A stretch of 64,000 bases of DNA from Paraglaciecola sp. L3A3 (GTDB taxonomy: Bacteria; Pseudomonadota; Gammaproteobacteria; Enterobacterales; Alteromonadaceae). Positions within the stretch are counted from its first letter, which is position 1, and every line of letters begins with the position of its first letter. The notes under the pieces are model-generated. The model searched no databases, was not told the origin of the DNA, and worked only from the letters and a program-made list of their open reading frames with translations. The position numbers and the translations under genes were made by a program. Of this stretch, positions 28,498 to 36,811 are shown in pieces. The stretch spans positions 3,145,501-3,209,500 of the forward strand of contig NZ_CP047023.1 in NCBI RefSeq assembly GCF_009796765.1. Reading direction: 5' to 3'.

Positions 28498-29517
28498 TTA
28501 AAGTTTGGGAGCAATACCTGTGCTATTTCTTATTTTTAATGTGAAAGGCAAATATTGCGAGCCTGGCTCAACTTTTTCACCTCTCAGCTGTTTTAATAAC
28601 AAGTTAATACACGTTTCACCAATTTCCTGTAATGGTTGATGTACTGTGCTTAGAGACGGGGTGACATATTCAGCATAGTTAATATCATCAAAGCCCATGA
28701 CAGATATATCTTCGGGAATTTTAAATCCCTGCTGCTGTAAAAATTGCATAGCGCCTATTGCCATATCATCATTAAAACAAAATATAGCAGTAGGACGTTG
28801 GTGCAATAATAAAAGCTTTTGAGCACAATCAACCCCAGATTTAACATCATAATTCCCTTCAATTAAAAGCGAACTGTCTGCAGTGATACTAGCTTCATCT
28901 AATGCTTGGAAATAACCTTTAATTCGTTTATTAGAGCTGGGGACATCATTCGGTCCGGTGATAGCGGCAATACGCTTGTGACCAATTGAAATTAAATAAT
29001 CCACTGCCGCTTTAGCAGCTGCAACATTATCTACCGCAACCTTAACTATTTCATCAGACTCAATACCTTCATTACCGTTTACCAAAGGAGGGAGTTGTGG
29101 ACCAAGAGGAAGGTTTGGATCAATTTTGAAAGGAAGTCTAGAGCCAAATAACAAAATACCATCCGCTTGACCATGAGTAACTAGATCAGCGTAATGCTGC
29201 TCCATCTCCTCAACGCCTTGAGTATCCCCTAAAAGTATTGAGTATCCTGCACTCTGTGCGCCGCGCTCTATGGCACGAATAATACCAGCATTAACAGGTT
29301 TAGTGATGTCTGGAATAATGGCTACTATGTTGCCACTTTTACGAGTGCGTAAACTAGCCCCCATCCGATTAGGTCGGTAACCTAATTCATCTACTACTTT
29401 TTTGACCTTTTTGAGGGTTTTTTCTGAAACCAAATCAGGAGAACTAAACACACGAGAAACAGTAGCCGGAGATACTTTTGCAAGTGCAGCAATGTCTTTT
29501 ATCCCTAAAGTAGCCAA
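28498..29517 (-). CDS. LacI-family transcriptional regulator 1
   Basis: These 339 residues comprise an N-terminal LacI helix-turn-helix (GIKDIAALAKVSPATVSRV, residues 5-23), a hinge, and a periplasmic-binding-protein-like sensor domain ending in the VHQPLQEIGE motif. The closest relative in the window is regulator 2 (29651), with the same recognition helix SPATVSRV. Located between the GH94/symporter genes and the esterase/sulfatase genes, it probably represses this locus until a sugar binds. A TGAAAACGTTTTAT site 52 bases upstream suggests autoregulation. Confidence 0.9.
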   Translation of the reverse strand: MATLGIKDIAALAKVSPATVSRVFSSPDLVSEKTLKKVKKVVDELGYRPNRMGASLRTRKSGNIVAIIPDITKPVNAGIIRAIERGAQSAGYSILLGDTQGVEEMEQHYADLVTHGQADGILLFGSRLPFKIDPNLPLGPQLPPLVNGNEGIESDEIVKVAVDNVAAAKAAVDYLISIGHKRIAAITGPNDVPSSNKRIKGYFQALDEASITADSSLLIEGNYDVKSGVDCAQKLLLLHQRPTAIFCFNDDMAIGAMQFLQQQGFKIPEDISVMGFDDINYAEYVTPSLSTVHQPLQEIGETCINLLLKQLRGEKVEPGSQYLPFTLKIRNSTGIAPKL

Positions 29518-29568
29518 ATCAAGGTTCCTGAAAATATGATATATTACAAGTTAAAAATATTTTAGCAT

Positions 29569-29582
29569 ATAAAACGTTTTCA
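29569..29582 (-). promoter_or_regulatory. AAACGTTT-class operator before lacI 1
   Basis: On the minus strand the site reads TGAAAACGTTTTAT, matching the receptor 2 and symporter operators in the core TGAAAACGTTT. It is 52 bases before the lacI 1 start. Confidence 0.6.
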
Positions 29583-29650
29583 TCTAAATAAATCCTTCAA
29601 AGATATAGTAATTTTCGGTTATAGGTTATAAAGGAGCAAAAAATTCACTT

Positions 29651-30682
29651 CTATTCTGCTGTTTTATTTTTATTTACAGGGCCAGTACTGTCACGAACTT
29701 TAAGGGTATAGGTTAACTGAATTTTTTCGGGCTTTAAGTCAGGATTTTTTATGCTGCGAATTAATAAGTTAGCACAAGTTTGCCCTATTTCTTTTAACGG
29801 CTGATGCACAGTAGTCAAAGAAGGCCTAACAAACTCAGCATAGCTGATATCATCAAAACCAATGACAGAAATATCAGCAGGTACCACCACCCCATTTTTG
29901 TGTAAAACTTGCATAATTCCAATTGCCATATCATCACTAAATGCAAACACAGCAGTGGGTCGAGGTTGTAAATTCAATAAAATATTGCCCGTTTCGACTC
30001 CTGAATGTAAGGTATAATCACCTTGAATTACCAGGTCTGTAGAAAATTCAATTCCTTGCATTTCCAAAGCTCTTTTATAACCACAAAGACGCTCATTAGA
30101 ACTGGGGACATCACTGGGTCCTACTACTGCTGCAATCCTAGTATGTCCAAATGCAAATAAATGTTGCATGGCTTCAATCGCTGCGGCTTCATTATCGATA
30201 AATATTTTATGGATATCGACATCAGGCACTAACTCATTAGCATTAACCAGTGGAGGCAGCTGTTTTTCTATGGGTAATTTGTCGTTCAATTCAAAAGGTA
30301 AATTTGCCCCAAACAATAAAACACCATCGGCTTGGCCATGGCGGGCTAAACTACCATAATGTAATTCTCGTTCGCGCAAACCTTGGGTATCTCCAAGCAG
30401 CACTGAGTAACCAAATTTTTGTGCCTCTTCTTCGATAGCCCGAATAATTCCAGCATTAACAGGTTTAGTGATGTGAGGAATAATAGCCACTATATTTCCG
30501 CTTTTTTTAGTGCGCAAACTGGTACCAAAACGATTTGGAGTGTAGCCATGTTCATCAATGACTTTTTGTACCCTGGCTAACGTTTTAGCAGAGAGCAATT
30601 CTGGCGAATTTAGCACCCTTGACACTGTAGCGGGAGAGACATTAGCCAAAGCCGCAATATCTTTAATACCTAAAACCGGCAA
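29651..30682 (-). CDS. LacI-family transcriptional regulator 2
   Basis: This 343-residue paralogue of regulator 1 is in the same orientation. The HTH is GIKDIAALANVSPATVSRV with the same recognition residues, so both should read the same operator class. The sensor domain carries the usual DDMAIGIMQ and VIGFDDI motifs. A perfect palindrome GAAAACGTTTTC lies 43 bases upstream. It is transcribed away from the esterase/sulfatase pair, sharing its promoter region with them. The two paralogues may bind different sugars but share operators, or form mixed dimers; this is inference. Confidence 0.9.
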   Translation of the reverse strand: MPVLGIKDIAALANVSPATVSRVLNSPELLSAKTLARVQKVIDEHGYTPNRFGTSLRTKKSGNIVAIIPHITKPVNAGIIRAIEEEAQKFGYSVLLGDTQGLRERELHYGSLARHGQADGVLLFGANLPFELNDKLPIEKQLPPLVNANELVPDVDIHKIFIDNEAAAIEAMQHLFAFGHTRIAAVVGPSDVPSSNERLCGYKRALEMQGIEFSTDLVIQGDYTLHSGVETGNILLNLQPRPTAVFAFSDDMAIGIMQVLHKNGVVVPADISVIGFDDISYAEFVRPSLTTVHQPLKEIGQTCANLLIRSIKNPDLKPEKIQLTYTLKVRDSTGPVNKNKTAE

Positions 30683-30724
30683 TATATTATCCGTTCAAAA
30701 GACGAAGAATACGAAGACTAGCAT

Positions 30725-30738
30725 AGAAAACGTTTTCA
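30725..30738. promoter_or_regulatory. Palindromic AAACGTTT-class operator between divergent genes
   Basis: GAAAACGTTTTC (30726-30737) is a perfect 12-bp palindrome. It lies between lacI 2 (minus) and the sialate-O-acetylesterase gene (plus, start 30854) and can control both. Confidence 0.65.
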
Positions 30739-30853
30739 TTTAACATAATTTCACAATAACTCTTTACACAACCTTTGCATATTTAATAGTGACAATTTAT
30801 CTGTAAATCTATAGGGTGAGATTAACAATTTAATAACTAAAATAACTGTTCAA

Positions 30854-32383
30854 ATGAAAAAAATACTCCACTTATTGTTTTTTGCCAGTATAGTCACCGC
30901 TCCCCTAACCTCACAAGCCAATATTGTTATGCCTAATATTTTTGGCGATAACATGGTAATACAACAACTGCAGAAAAATACAGTTTGGGGTAAAGCTGAT
31001 AGTGGTGAAAAGGTTAATGTGTCTATTGCCGGCCAGAGTCATATCACACAAGCCGATTCTTCTGGAAATTGGCGAGTATCATTAAACCCAATAGAAACAG
31101 GAAGTCGTTACCAACTTAGTGTGTCAGGTAAAAATCAACTTACCTTTAATAATGTAGCAGTGGGAGAAGTTTGGGTTTGTGCTGGTCAGTCAAATATGGG
31201 CTGGCGTGTGGGAGGATCAAACCATTCAGAATTAGAAATAGCATCTGCAAACTATCGGGACATTCGACTAATCACGGTACCTCGTGTTGGTGTGAATAAA
31301 CCGCAATTCAACTTTGATGCTAATTGGCAAACGGTTTCTGCAGATACCGTAGCGGAATTTTCAGCAACTTGTTATTTTTTTGGTCGAAGACTACATAAAA
31401 TATTAGATGTACCAGTAGGCCTAATTAATAGCACTTGGGGAGGTTCCCCCATCGAAGCATTTATTTCTAGAGACGCTTTATCACATAATAAATCATTTAT
31501 GCCCATGTTAGCTGAGTGGGATAGAAAGGCAGCCGAATTTACCCCACAAAAGTTTAGCAAAGCACTCAAGGACTTTGCTCAATGGGAAGCCGATGGCCAA
31601 CCTGGTCAAAGGCAGTTTAAGCCAGATAATGTACTGACCGGCAAAAAGCGCCCTGCTAATATTTTTAACGGCGTCATTAACCCCATAGTGGGTTATGGCA
31701 TGAAAGGAGTTATTTGGTGCCAAGGCGAAAGTAATTTAGGTCGAGGTTATCAATATCGTTCATTGTTTCCTTTACTGATTAATTCATGGCGCGAAAGTTG
31801 GGGCCAAGGTGACTTTCCATTTTATTGGGTACAGTTGGCTGATTTTAATGACGAAGTACAATCCCCTTCGGCAGGCAGCAGTTGGGCTGAACTGAGAGAG
31901 GCTCAAACACTGGCCCTTGAACTGCCTAATACAGGACAAGCTATTGTTATTGATTTAGGTGAAGCCAAAGACATCCACCCACGTAATAAGCAAGAAGCAG
32001 CCAATAGGCTTGTTCGTCACCCATTGCTAAAAGATTATGGTTATCAAATGGCAGCAAACAGTCCTATGTATGACAGCTTTAAAATTATTGATAATAAGGT
32101 ACAAGTCACCTTTAAAGATGTAAGCAGCAAGTTATATTCATTTGATACTAATACAGTATTAGGATTTTACATTGCCGGAAAAGATCAAAGATTTGTCAAT
32201 GCCCAAGCTAAAATTATTGGTAAAAACAAAATTGAAGTTTTTGCCAAATCGGTTTCACACCCGGTTGCAGTAAGATACGGATGGGAAAATAATCCAGTGG
32301 TCAATTTGTACGATAAAATTGGACTGCCCGTCACCCCATTTAGAACAGATACTTGGCCTCTTCTGTCGCAAAAACAACAATAA
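30854..32383 (+). CDS. Sialate O-acetylesterase-like carbohydrate esterase, secreted
   Basis: This 509-residue SGNH-type esterase has a signal peptide (residues 1-23, ending SQA). The nucleophile block is CAGQSNM with Ser113, an internal WCQGESN (oxyanion/Asn block) follows, and the acid-base pair is Asp373-Ile-His375 (DIHP). The family removes O-acetyl groups from sugars. In bacterial sugar loci it usually acts on acetylated plant or algal polysaccharides rather than sialic acid. It is followed after 21 bases by a sulfatase, suggesting joint removal of acetyl and sulfate groups in the periplasm. Confidence 0.87.
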   Translation: MKKILHLLFFASIVTAPLTSQANIVMPNIFGDNMVIQQLQKNTVWGKADSGEKVNVSIAGQSHITQADSSGNWRVSLNPIETGSRYQLSVSGKNQLTFNNVAVGEVWVCAGQSNMGWRVGGSNHSELEIASANYRDIRLITVPRVGVNKPQFNFDANWQTVSADTVAEFSATCYFFGRRLHKILDVPVGLINSTWGGSPIEAFISRDALSHNKSFMPMLAEWDRKAAEFTPQKFSKALKDFAQWEADGQPGQRQFKPDNVLTGKKRPANIFNGVINPIVGYGMKGVIWCQGESNLGRGYQYRSLFPLLINSWRESWGQGDFPFYWVQLADFNDEVQSPSAGSSWAELREAQTLALELPNTGQAIVIDLGEAKDIHPRNKQEAANRLVRHPLLKDYGYQMAANSPMYDSFKIIDNKVQVTFKDVSSKLYSFDTNTVLGFYIAGKDQRFVNAQAKIIGKNKIEVFAKSVSHPVAVRYGWENNPVVNLYDKIGLPVTPFRTDTWPLLSQKQQ

Positions 32384-32404
32384 TCCAGAATAAATAAACC
32401 GAGA

Positions 32405-33907
32405 ATGATTATGAAAATACAACAATACCTATTGCCCATTATAGGCCTAGCCATATTTACTTCATTAACAGTAAAAGCTCAAAATCGCCAGCCCACAACT
32501 AAAGCTAATTTATTACTGATCATTACTGATGAGCACAACTTCCGAACGTTAGGCGCCTATCGAGATTTACTGTCTAAAGACCAAGCATTAATGTGGGGGG
32601 ACACAGTCGTCACCACACCGAACTTGGATTATCTCGCCAAAAATGGGGTTTTATTTAATAGTATGTATGCCTCTTCACCGGTTTGTAGTCCTTCACGTAG
32701 TTCGATGTTTACCGGTTTGTATCCACAAAATGCCGGCGTCCCTCAGAACAATTACATAATGAAACAAGATGTGCCGACTCTAGCAGACGTGTTAACCGAA
32801 AACGGTTATGAAACAGGATATGGTGGTAAATGGCATTTAAGTGGCGAGGATAAACCTGGCTGGGCTCCGAAACATAATTATGGATTTAAAGATAATCGTT
32901 TTATGTTTAATCGGGGTCACTGGAAAAACTTGAATATCAAATCAGATGGCACACCTTATGTGGTTGGGGGTGGCGATAACCCCAATTATGCAAGCAAAGC
33001 ACAATCAGCAAATGATAAAACATTCACTACCGATTGGTTAACTAACCGAGCCATTGATTTTATTGATGAGCATAAAACCAAGCCGTTCTTTTATGTGCTC
33101 AGTTACCCTGATCCTCATGGTCCAGACAAAGTTCGTCCACCCTACGACACAATGTACGCCGATGTGAAATTCGAAATGCCTAAAACCTTCTATAAAAAAA
33201 TCAAAGATACAGATCCTCTTTGGCAACAGACTGATCCTAAAAAACAACCAAAAAAAATGCAGGCATCACTACAGAATTATTTTGGTATGGTGAAACTATT
33301 AGACGACAACTTAGGCCGCCTTATAAGCAAGTTACGTAATGAAAATCTGCTAGACAATACTCTTCTTGTATTTAGTTCTGATCACGGCGACTTATTAGGT
33401 GAACACCACAGGATCAATAAAGGCAACCCACAAGAAGGGTCGGCTAAAATTCCATTTGTTATGCACTATCCAAATGGCATAAAAAAAGGCTTAGTAGTGC
33501 ATGAAGCAGCGAATACTACAGATTGGATGGACACATTTTTATCACTACTAGCAGTCAAAAATTATGATCCTGCAATAACAGATGGCAGAGATTTAACGCC
33601 CCTAATTAATAAAACGACTGGAACAAAGTGGCAAGATGTAACCTTTGTAAGAATTCAAGGCTGGGTGGGTGCATTTAGTGACCGTTATAAATTAGTACTG
33701 TCTTCGGCGATAAAACCAGCCGAACCTTGGTTAATTGATACATTCAATGACCCAGACGAAGTAAAAAATGTAATCCACTTAACTGAAAATAAAACACATG
33801 TTCAAGCACTAGCAAAATCTCTGCAAGAATACGGAAAACAATTTAAAGATCCTGTGGTGCAAGAAAAGTATTTCCAACAACAGCTGGCCAAGTTAATTGA
33901 CAATTGA
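32405..33907 (+). CDS. Type I formylglycine sulfatase, secreted
   Basis: These 500 residues have a signal peptide (ending KAQ, about residue 26). The sulfatase signature CSPSR (Cys94-x-Pro96-x-Arg98) carries the cysteine that is oxidised to formylglycine, followed by the second signature GGKWHLSG. Metal and substrate residues include ITDEHN near 39-44 and SSDHGD. It removes sulfate esters, most likely from a marine polysaccharide. Maturation needs a formylglycine-generating enzyme or anSME, which is not in this window. The start could also be the ATG six bases later. Confidence 0.9.
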   Translation: MIMKIQQYLLPIIGLAIFTSLTVKAQNRQPTTKANLLLIITDEHNFRTLGAYRDLLSKDQALMWGDTVVTTPNLDYLAKNGVLFNSMYASSPVCSPSRSSMFTGLYPQNAGVPQNNYIMKQDVPTLADVLTENGYETGYGGKWHLSGEDKPGWAPKHNYGFKDNRFMFNRGHWKNLNIKSDGTPYVVGGGDNPNYASKAQSANDKTFTTDWLTNRAIDFIDEHKTKPFFYVLSYPDPHGPDKVRPPYDTMYADVKFEMPKTFYKKIKDTDPLWQQTDPKKQPKKMQASLQNYFGMVKLLDDNLGRLISKLRNENLLDNTLLVFSSDHGDLLGEHHRINKGNPQEGSAKIPFVMHYPNGIKKGLVVHEAANTTDWMDTFLSLLAVKNYDPAITDGRDLTPLINKTTGTKWQDVTFVRIQGWVGAFSDRYKLVLSSAIKPAEPWLIDTFNDPDEVKNVIHLTENKTHVQALAKSLQEYGKQFKDPVVQEKYFQQQLAKLIDN

Positions 33908-33942
33908 TTAAAGAATATTTATCTCAAAAAACAAGTCATTAA

Positions 33943-33976
33943 AAATAGCCTCTAAAGATAAATCTAGAGGCTATTT
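33943..33976. terminator. Bidirectional terminator, sulfatase/dienelactone hydrolase
   Basis: A perfect 12-bp stem (AAATAGCCTCTA 33943-33954 with TAGAGGCTATTT 33965-33976) has a 10-base loop. It lies between convergent genes. Confidence 0.85.
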
Positions 33977-33997
33977 AACCCGAGTTCTATTTTTTAA

Positions 33998-34888
33998 TTA
34001 AATTAACTTCTCGTTAAAGAAGGATAAAGTTCGACTCCAAGCTAGTTCAGCGTTTTCTTTATCATAACGGCTGGTTGAGTCGTTATGAAAACCGTGATTG
34101 GCATTTTTGTACATAAACATTTGATAAGGAACCTGCAAGCGCACTAAATCTTTTTCGTAGTCAGGCCAAGTGTTGTTGACTCGAGTATCTAGTTCAGCCA
34201 ATTGAATTAACATAGGTGCTTTGATATTGTTTCTAAGCTCAGCCACGGCTGGGGTTCCATAAAAAGGCACACCTGCTGTAATCAAGTCAGAACTAACCGC
34301 TGCTAAATAATTCACTATGTAACCACCAAAACAAAAGCCTACAGCTCCAAGTTTACCGTTACTGCTTTTATGGGATTTCAAAAATTCAGCCGCCGCTACA
34401 AAATCATGTTGAACTTTATCTTTATCCATAGACTTTTGCATGGCTCGTCCTTCGTCATCATTACCTGGATAACCACCTAAAGGAAATAAAACATCAGGTG
34501 CAAATGCAATAAAGCCTGCTTTAGCTAAACGACGAGCCACATCTTTAATATAAGGATTTAACCCTCGGTTTTCGTGTATCACTAAAACAACGGGTAGTTT
34601 GCCACTTTTGTTAGTAGGCGTAACCAAATACCCCTGCCCTTTGCCATGACCCATTGGCGAGTCAAAATTTGCATAACTGGCTTTAATATCTTCGTCATTA
34701 AATGACACTTGCTCGGCTAATGCATAATTAGGGAGTAAAGCAGAAGTCAAAACACTCATGGAATAACCCACAGCCACCAAGCTCGTCAATTTTTTAATAA
34801 AGGTTCTTCGGTCTATTGCTCCATGAGCATATTCGTCGTACCAATCAAAGGCTTCTTGTGGAATGTCATTTTTTAATATTTTGCTCAT
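33998..34888 (-). CDS. Dienelactone hydrolase family protein with Tat signal
   Basis: This 296-residue alpha/beta hydrolase of the dienelactone hydrolase family has a Tat leader: RRTFIKK at residues 27-33, then a hydrophobic stretch to ALA (about 58). The catalytic triad is Cys186 (GFCFGG), Asp234 (ELDTRV) and His265 (NHGFH), with Glu106 in HENRG, as in clcD-type enzymes. Export of a folded hydrolase to the periplasm is indicated. The substrate is unknown; many relatives are not true dienelactone hydrolases. Confidence 0.88.
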   Translation of the reverse strand: MSKILKNDIPQEAFDWYDEYAHGAIDRRTFIKKLTSLVAVGYSMSVLTSALLPNYALAEQVSFNDEDIKASYANFDSPMGHGKGQGYLVTPTNKSGKLPVVLVIHENRGLNPYIKDVARRLAKAGFIAFAPDVLFPLGGYPGNDDEGRAMQKSMDKDKVQHDFVAAAEFLKSHKSSNGKLGAVGFCFGGYIVNYLAAVSSDLITAGVPFYGTPAVAELRNNIKAPMLIQLAELDTRVNNTWPDYEKDLVRLQVPYQMFMYKNANHGFHNDSTSRYDKENAELAWSRTLSFFNEKLI

Positions 34889-34951
34889 GGGGTTTCCAGA
34901 TTGAAGAAAGTAATTAACTTATAATCCATTGTTATTTTAATAAAAACAAGA

Positions 34952-35635
34952 CTATTTTTTTGCTAAGTCTATATGACCAATAAGTCGTGTATTTTTTTTG
35001 GTTTGGTACCAATCATTAAACACCAGATCCAGTGATCCTACTCGCATATGAGTAAACTGCCTGTGATGGTTTTTCTGCAAAAACTGGATCAAACTATGAC
35101 TGTTTGTTGGTTGTGTTTGGTAGCGAAAAATAGTCGAATGGGCCGTTTCTATTTTATAGCGGCTGTCCATACTATGGGCTGTGCCGCTGATTGTTATCGC
35201 TTCTCTTACTTGAGAACGAAGGTCTGCTAATTGCAATTGATCAGTATGCCCAGCCAATAACACTGCCGCATCTGACACTGTGATACCTGAAAATTCAACA
35301 TTAAAGCTAGAGACTACTGCTAATTTTGGGGCTAATGCTAGCAAGTATTGTTGTGCAGTATCTGCATCAAACATGAAACCTTCGCAGCAAGATACAATAG
35401 ACATAATGGTTAAATGCATATCAGATTGAGGATAGAGGTATTGCCCGGGACAAATCACATCAAGTTCAGTTAAAAACTGACTAGTTTTGTCTTTAACGGG
35501 TTGAGATAGCCGCGCTAATAAAGTGATCCCTCGCCTAGTATCACCGGCATTGGCAATCTGTTTATCTAGTTTAAATTCTTGCTGTTGGTAGGCAGCCATT
35601 CCTTGCTGCCACATATTTTGATAATATTTATTCAT
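34952..35635 (-). CDS. 2H phosphoesterase superfamily protein
   Basis: This 227-residue protein has the two HxT motifs that define the 2H (LigT/2',5' RNA ligase-like) fold: HLTI with His74 and HSTI with His166. The pair forms the active site that opens cyclic phosphodiesters in tRNA or nucleotide processing. The specific substrate is not predictable. It is in the same direction as the DUF1501 gene upstream and the hydrolase downstream, without overlap. Confidence 0.75.
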   Translation of the reverse strand: MNKYYQNMWQQGMAAYQQQEFKLDKQIANAGDTRRGITLLARLSQPVKDKTSQFLTELDVICPGQYLYPQSDMHLTIMSIVSCCEGFMFDADTAQQYLLALAPKLAVVSSFNVEFSGITVSDAAVLLAGHTDQLQLADLRSQVREAITISGTAHSMDSRYKIETAHSTIFRYQTQPTNSHSLIQFLQKNHHRQFTHMRVGSLDLVFNDWYQTKKNTRLIGHIDLAKK

Positions 35636-35656
35636 TCGTCTGGTGATTATAATTTT

Positions 35657-36811
35657 TTAAGCTTTTACGATAGCCTGAGCAGCAGGCTCCACATCAGGAA
35701 ATACTTTCGCAATCTTATCCAAAGGTAAATTCCAATGTTGATGTAATACACTGGCCATCCAGCTTCTGACATCAGTAGTTGGCGTTAAATCTCTTTCTTC
35801 AAACAAGCTTTCTTTAGCTAAGCCTGGCCACTGACCTAATACTTGTTTACCTTTAACGGCACCACCTAACATAAACATAGTAGAGCCTGTACCGTGATCG
35901 GTCCCTTTGGTGCCATTAACTGCTACAGTTCTACCAAATTCAGTAGTCACCAATACAACAGTATCTTGCCAAGTGTCACCTAAAGCATTTTTAAGTTCTG
36001 CTAATCCATTATCAAGCATAGAAAATTGTCTATTCAAGCGTTGTTGTTGATTATTATGAGTGTCCCACCCCCCTAATTCCAACATGGCACAATTTGCCGA
36101 GTCATCTCTGCTTAATAACTCCCCACAATTTTTAGCCAAATATGAAAAATTGGGTCTTGCTCGAGTTTCTCCATCCATATCCAACATATCTCGATTGTTT
36201 ACCGCACTTTCTAGTAACCCTGAAAACTCTTTATTGCCAGCATAAAGTGAGCGTAAACGAGCAATTAAGTCGTCATCTGATGCAGTAAAATGCGAAGGAA
36301 ACCAAGTTTGACTAGGCTCCTCCCCTCTTAAAGCAATAGGCACGGTTTGTGCGATGGCTAATCCATGCCCCTTTAACATGCCCACAGCTCTGGCTAACCA
36401 ACCACTTTCATAATCAGTATTATTTAAGCCACTTTCCATTTGATCTTGGGCATCAAAATGTGAGCGTTTCCGATAACCAGAAGCTACTGCGACAACTGGT
36501 AAAAACTCTTTATTCTGATACCAATTGTGACAATTTTTTAACGCCGGATGTAAGGCGAAGCCATTGTGCATAGGTAACAACTTGTCTTTAATTGGTGCAA
36601 CTAATGAACCTCGAATATGCATAAAATCAGGATCACCAATTGGCAATACTGCATGTAACGAATCCATGCCACCACGTAACATCACCCAAACAATTTTTTT
36701 AGGATTTTTTGAAGACTGAGTAGGATTGGCTAAAGCTCGACTAGCAGCTGTTTGAAATATAATCCAGCCTGCCACTCCCGCTTTGATAAAGTCTCGTCTT
36801 TGCATGCTCAT
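35657..36811 (-). CDS. DUF1501 family protein with Tat signal
   Basis: These 384 residues begin with RRDFIKAG (residues 5-12) and a hydrophobic segment ending SRALA, a Tat leader. The body is DUF1501, distantly related to the alkaline phosphatase/sulfatase superfamily, with MLRGGMDSLH, GGWDTHNNQ, TTEFGRT and GTDHGTGS. The ATG overlaps the DUF1800 stop (ATGA), so the two are made together, as seen in many genomes. The enzyme activity is not established. Confidence 0.88.
   Translation of the reverse strand: MSMQRRDFIKAGVAGWIIFQTAASRALANPTQSSKNPKKIVWVMLRGGMDSLHAVLPIGDPDFMHIRGSLVAPIKDKLLPMHNGFALHPALKNCHNWYQNKEFLPVVAVASGYRKRSHFDAQDQMESGLNNTDYESGWLARAVGMLKGHGLAIAQTVPIALRGEEPSQTWFPSHFTASDDDLIARLRSLYAGNKEFSGLLESAVNNRDMLDMDGETRARPNFSYLAKNCGELLSRDDSANCAMLELGGWDTHNNQQQRLNRQFSMLDNGLAELKNALGDTWQDTVVLVTTEFGRTVAVNGTKGTDHGTGSTMFMLGGAVKGKQVLGQWPGLAKESLFEERDLTPTTDVRSWMASVLHQHWNLPLDKIAKVFPDVEPAAQAIVKA

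Noticed and set aside
28152..28514. 120-codon minus-strand frame overlapping lacI 1
   Set aside because: Cys- and Ser-rich with no family features or ribosome site; judged as noise in a gap.
30854..32383. Sialic acid catabolism
   Set aside because: The esterase family name suggests it, but no nanA, nanK, nanE or sialidase is present; a general carbohydrate esterase is more likely.
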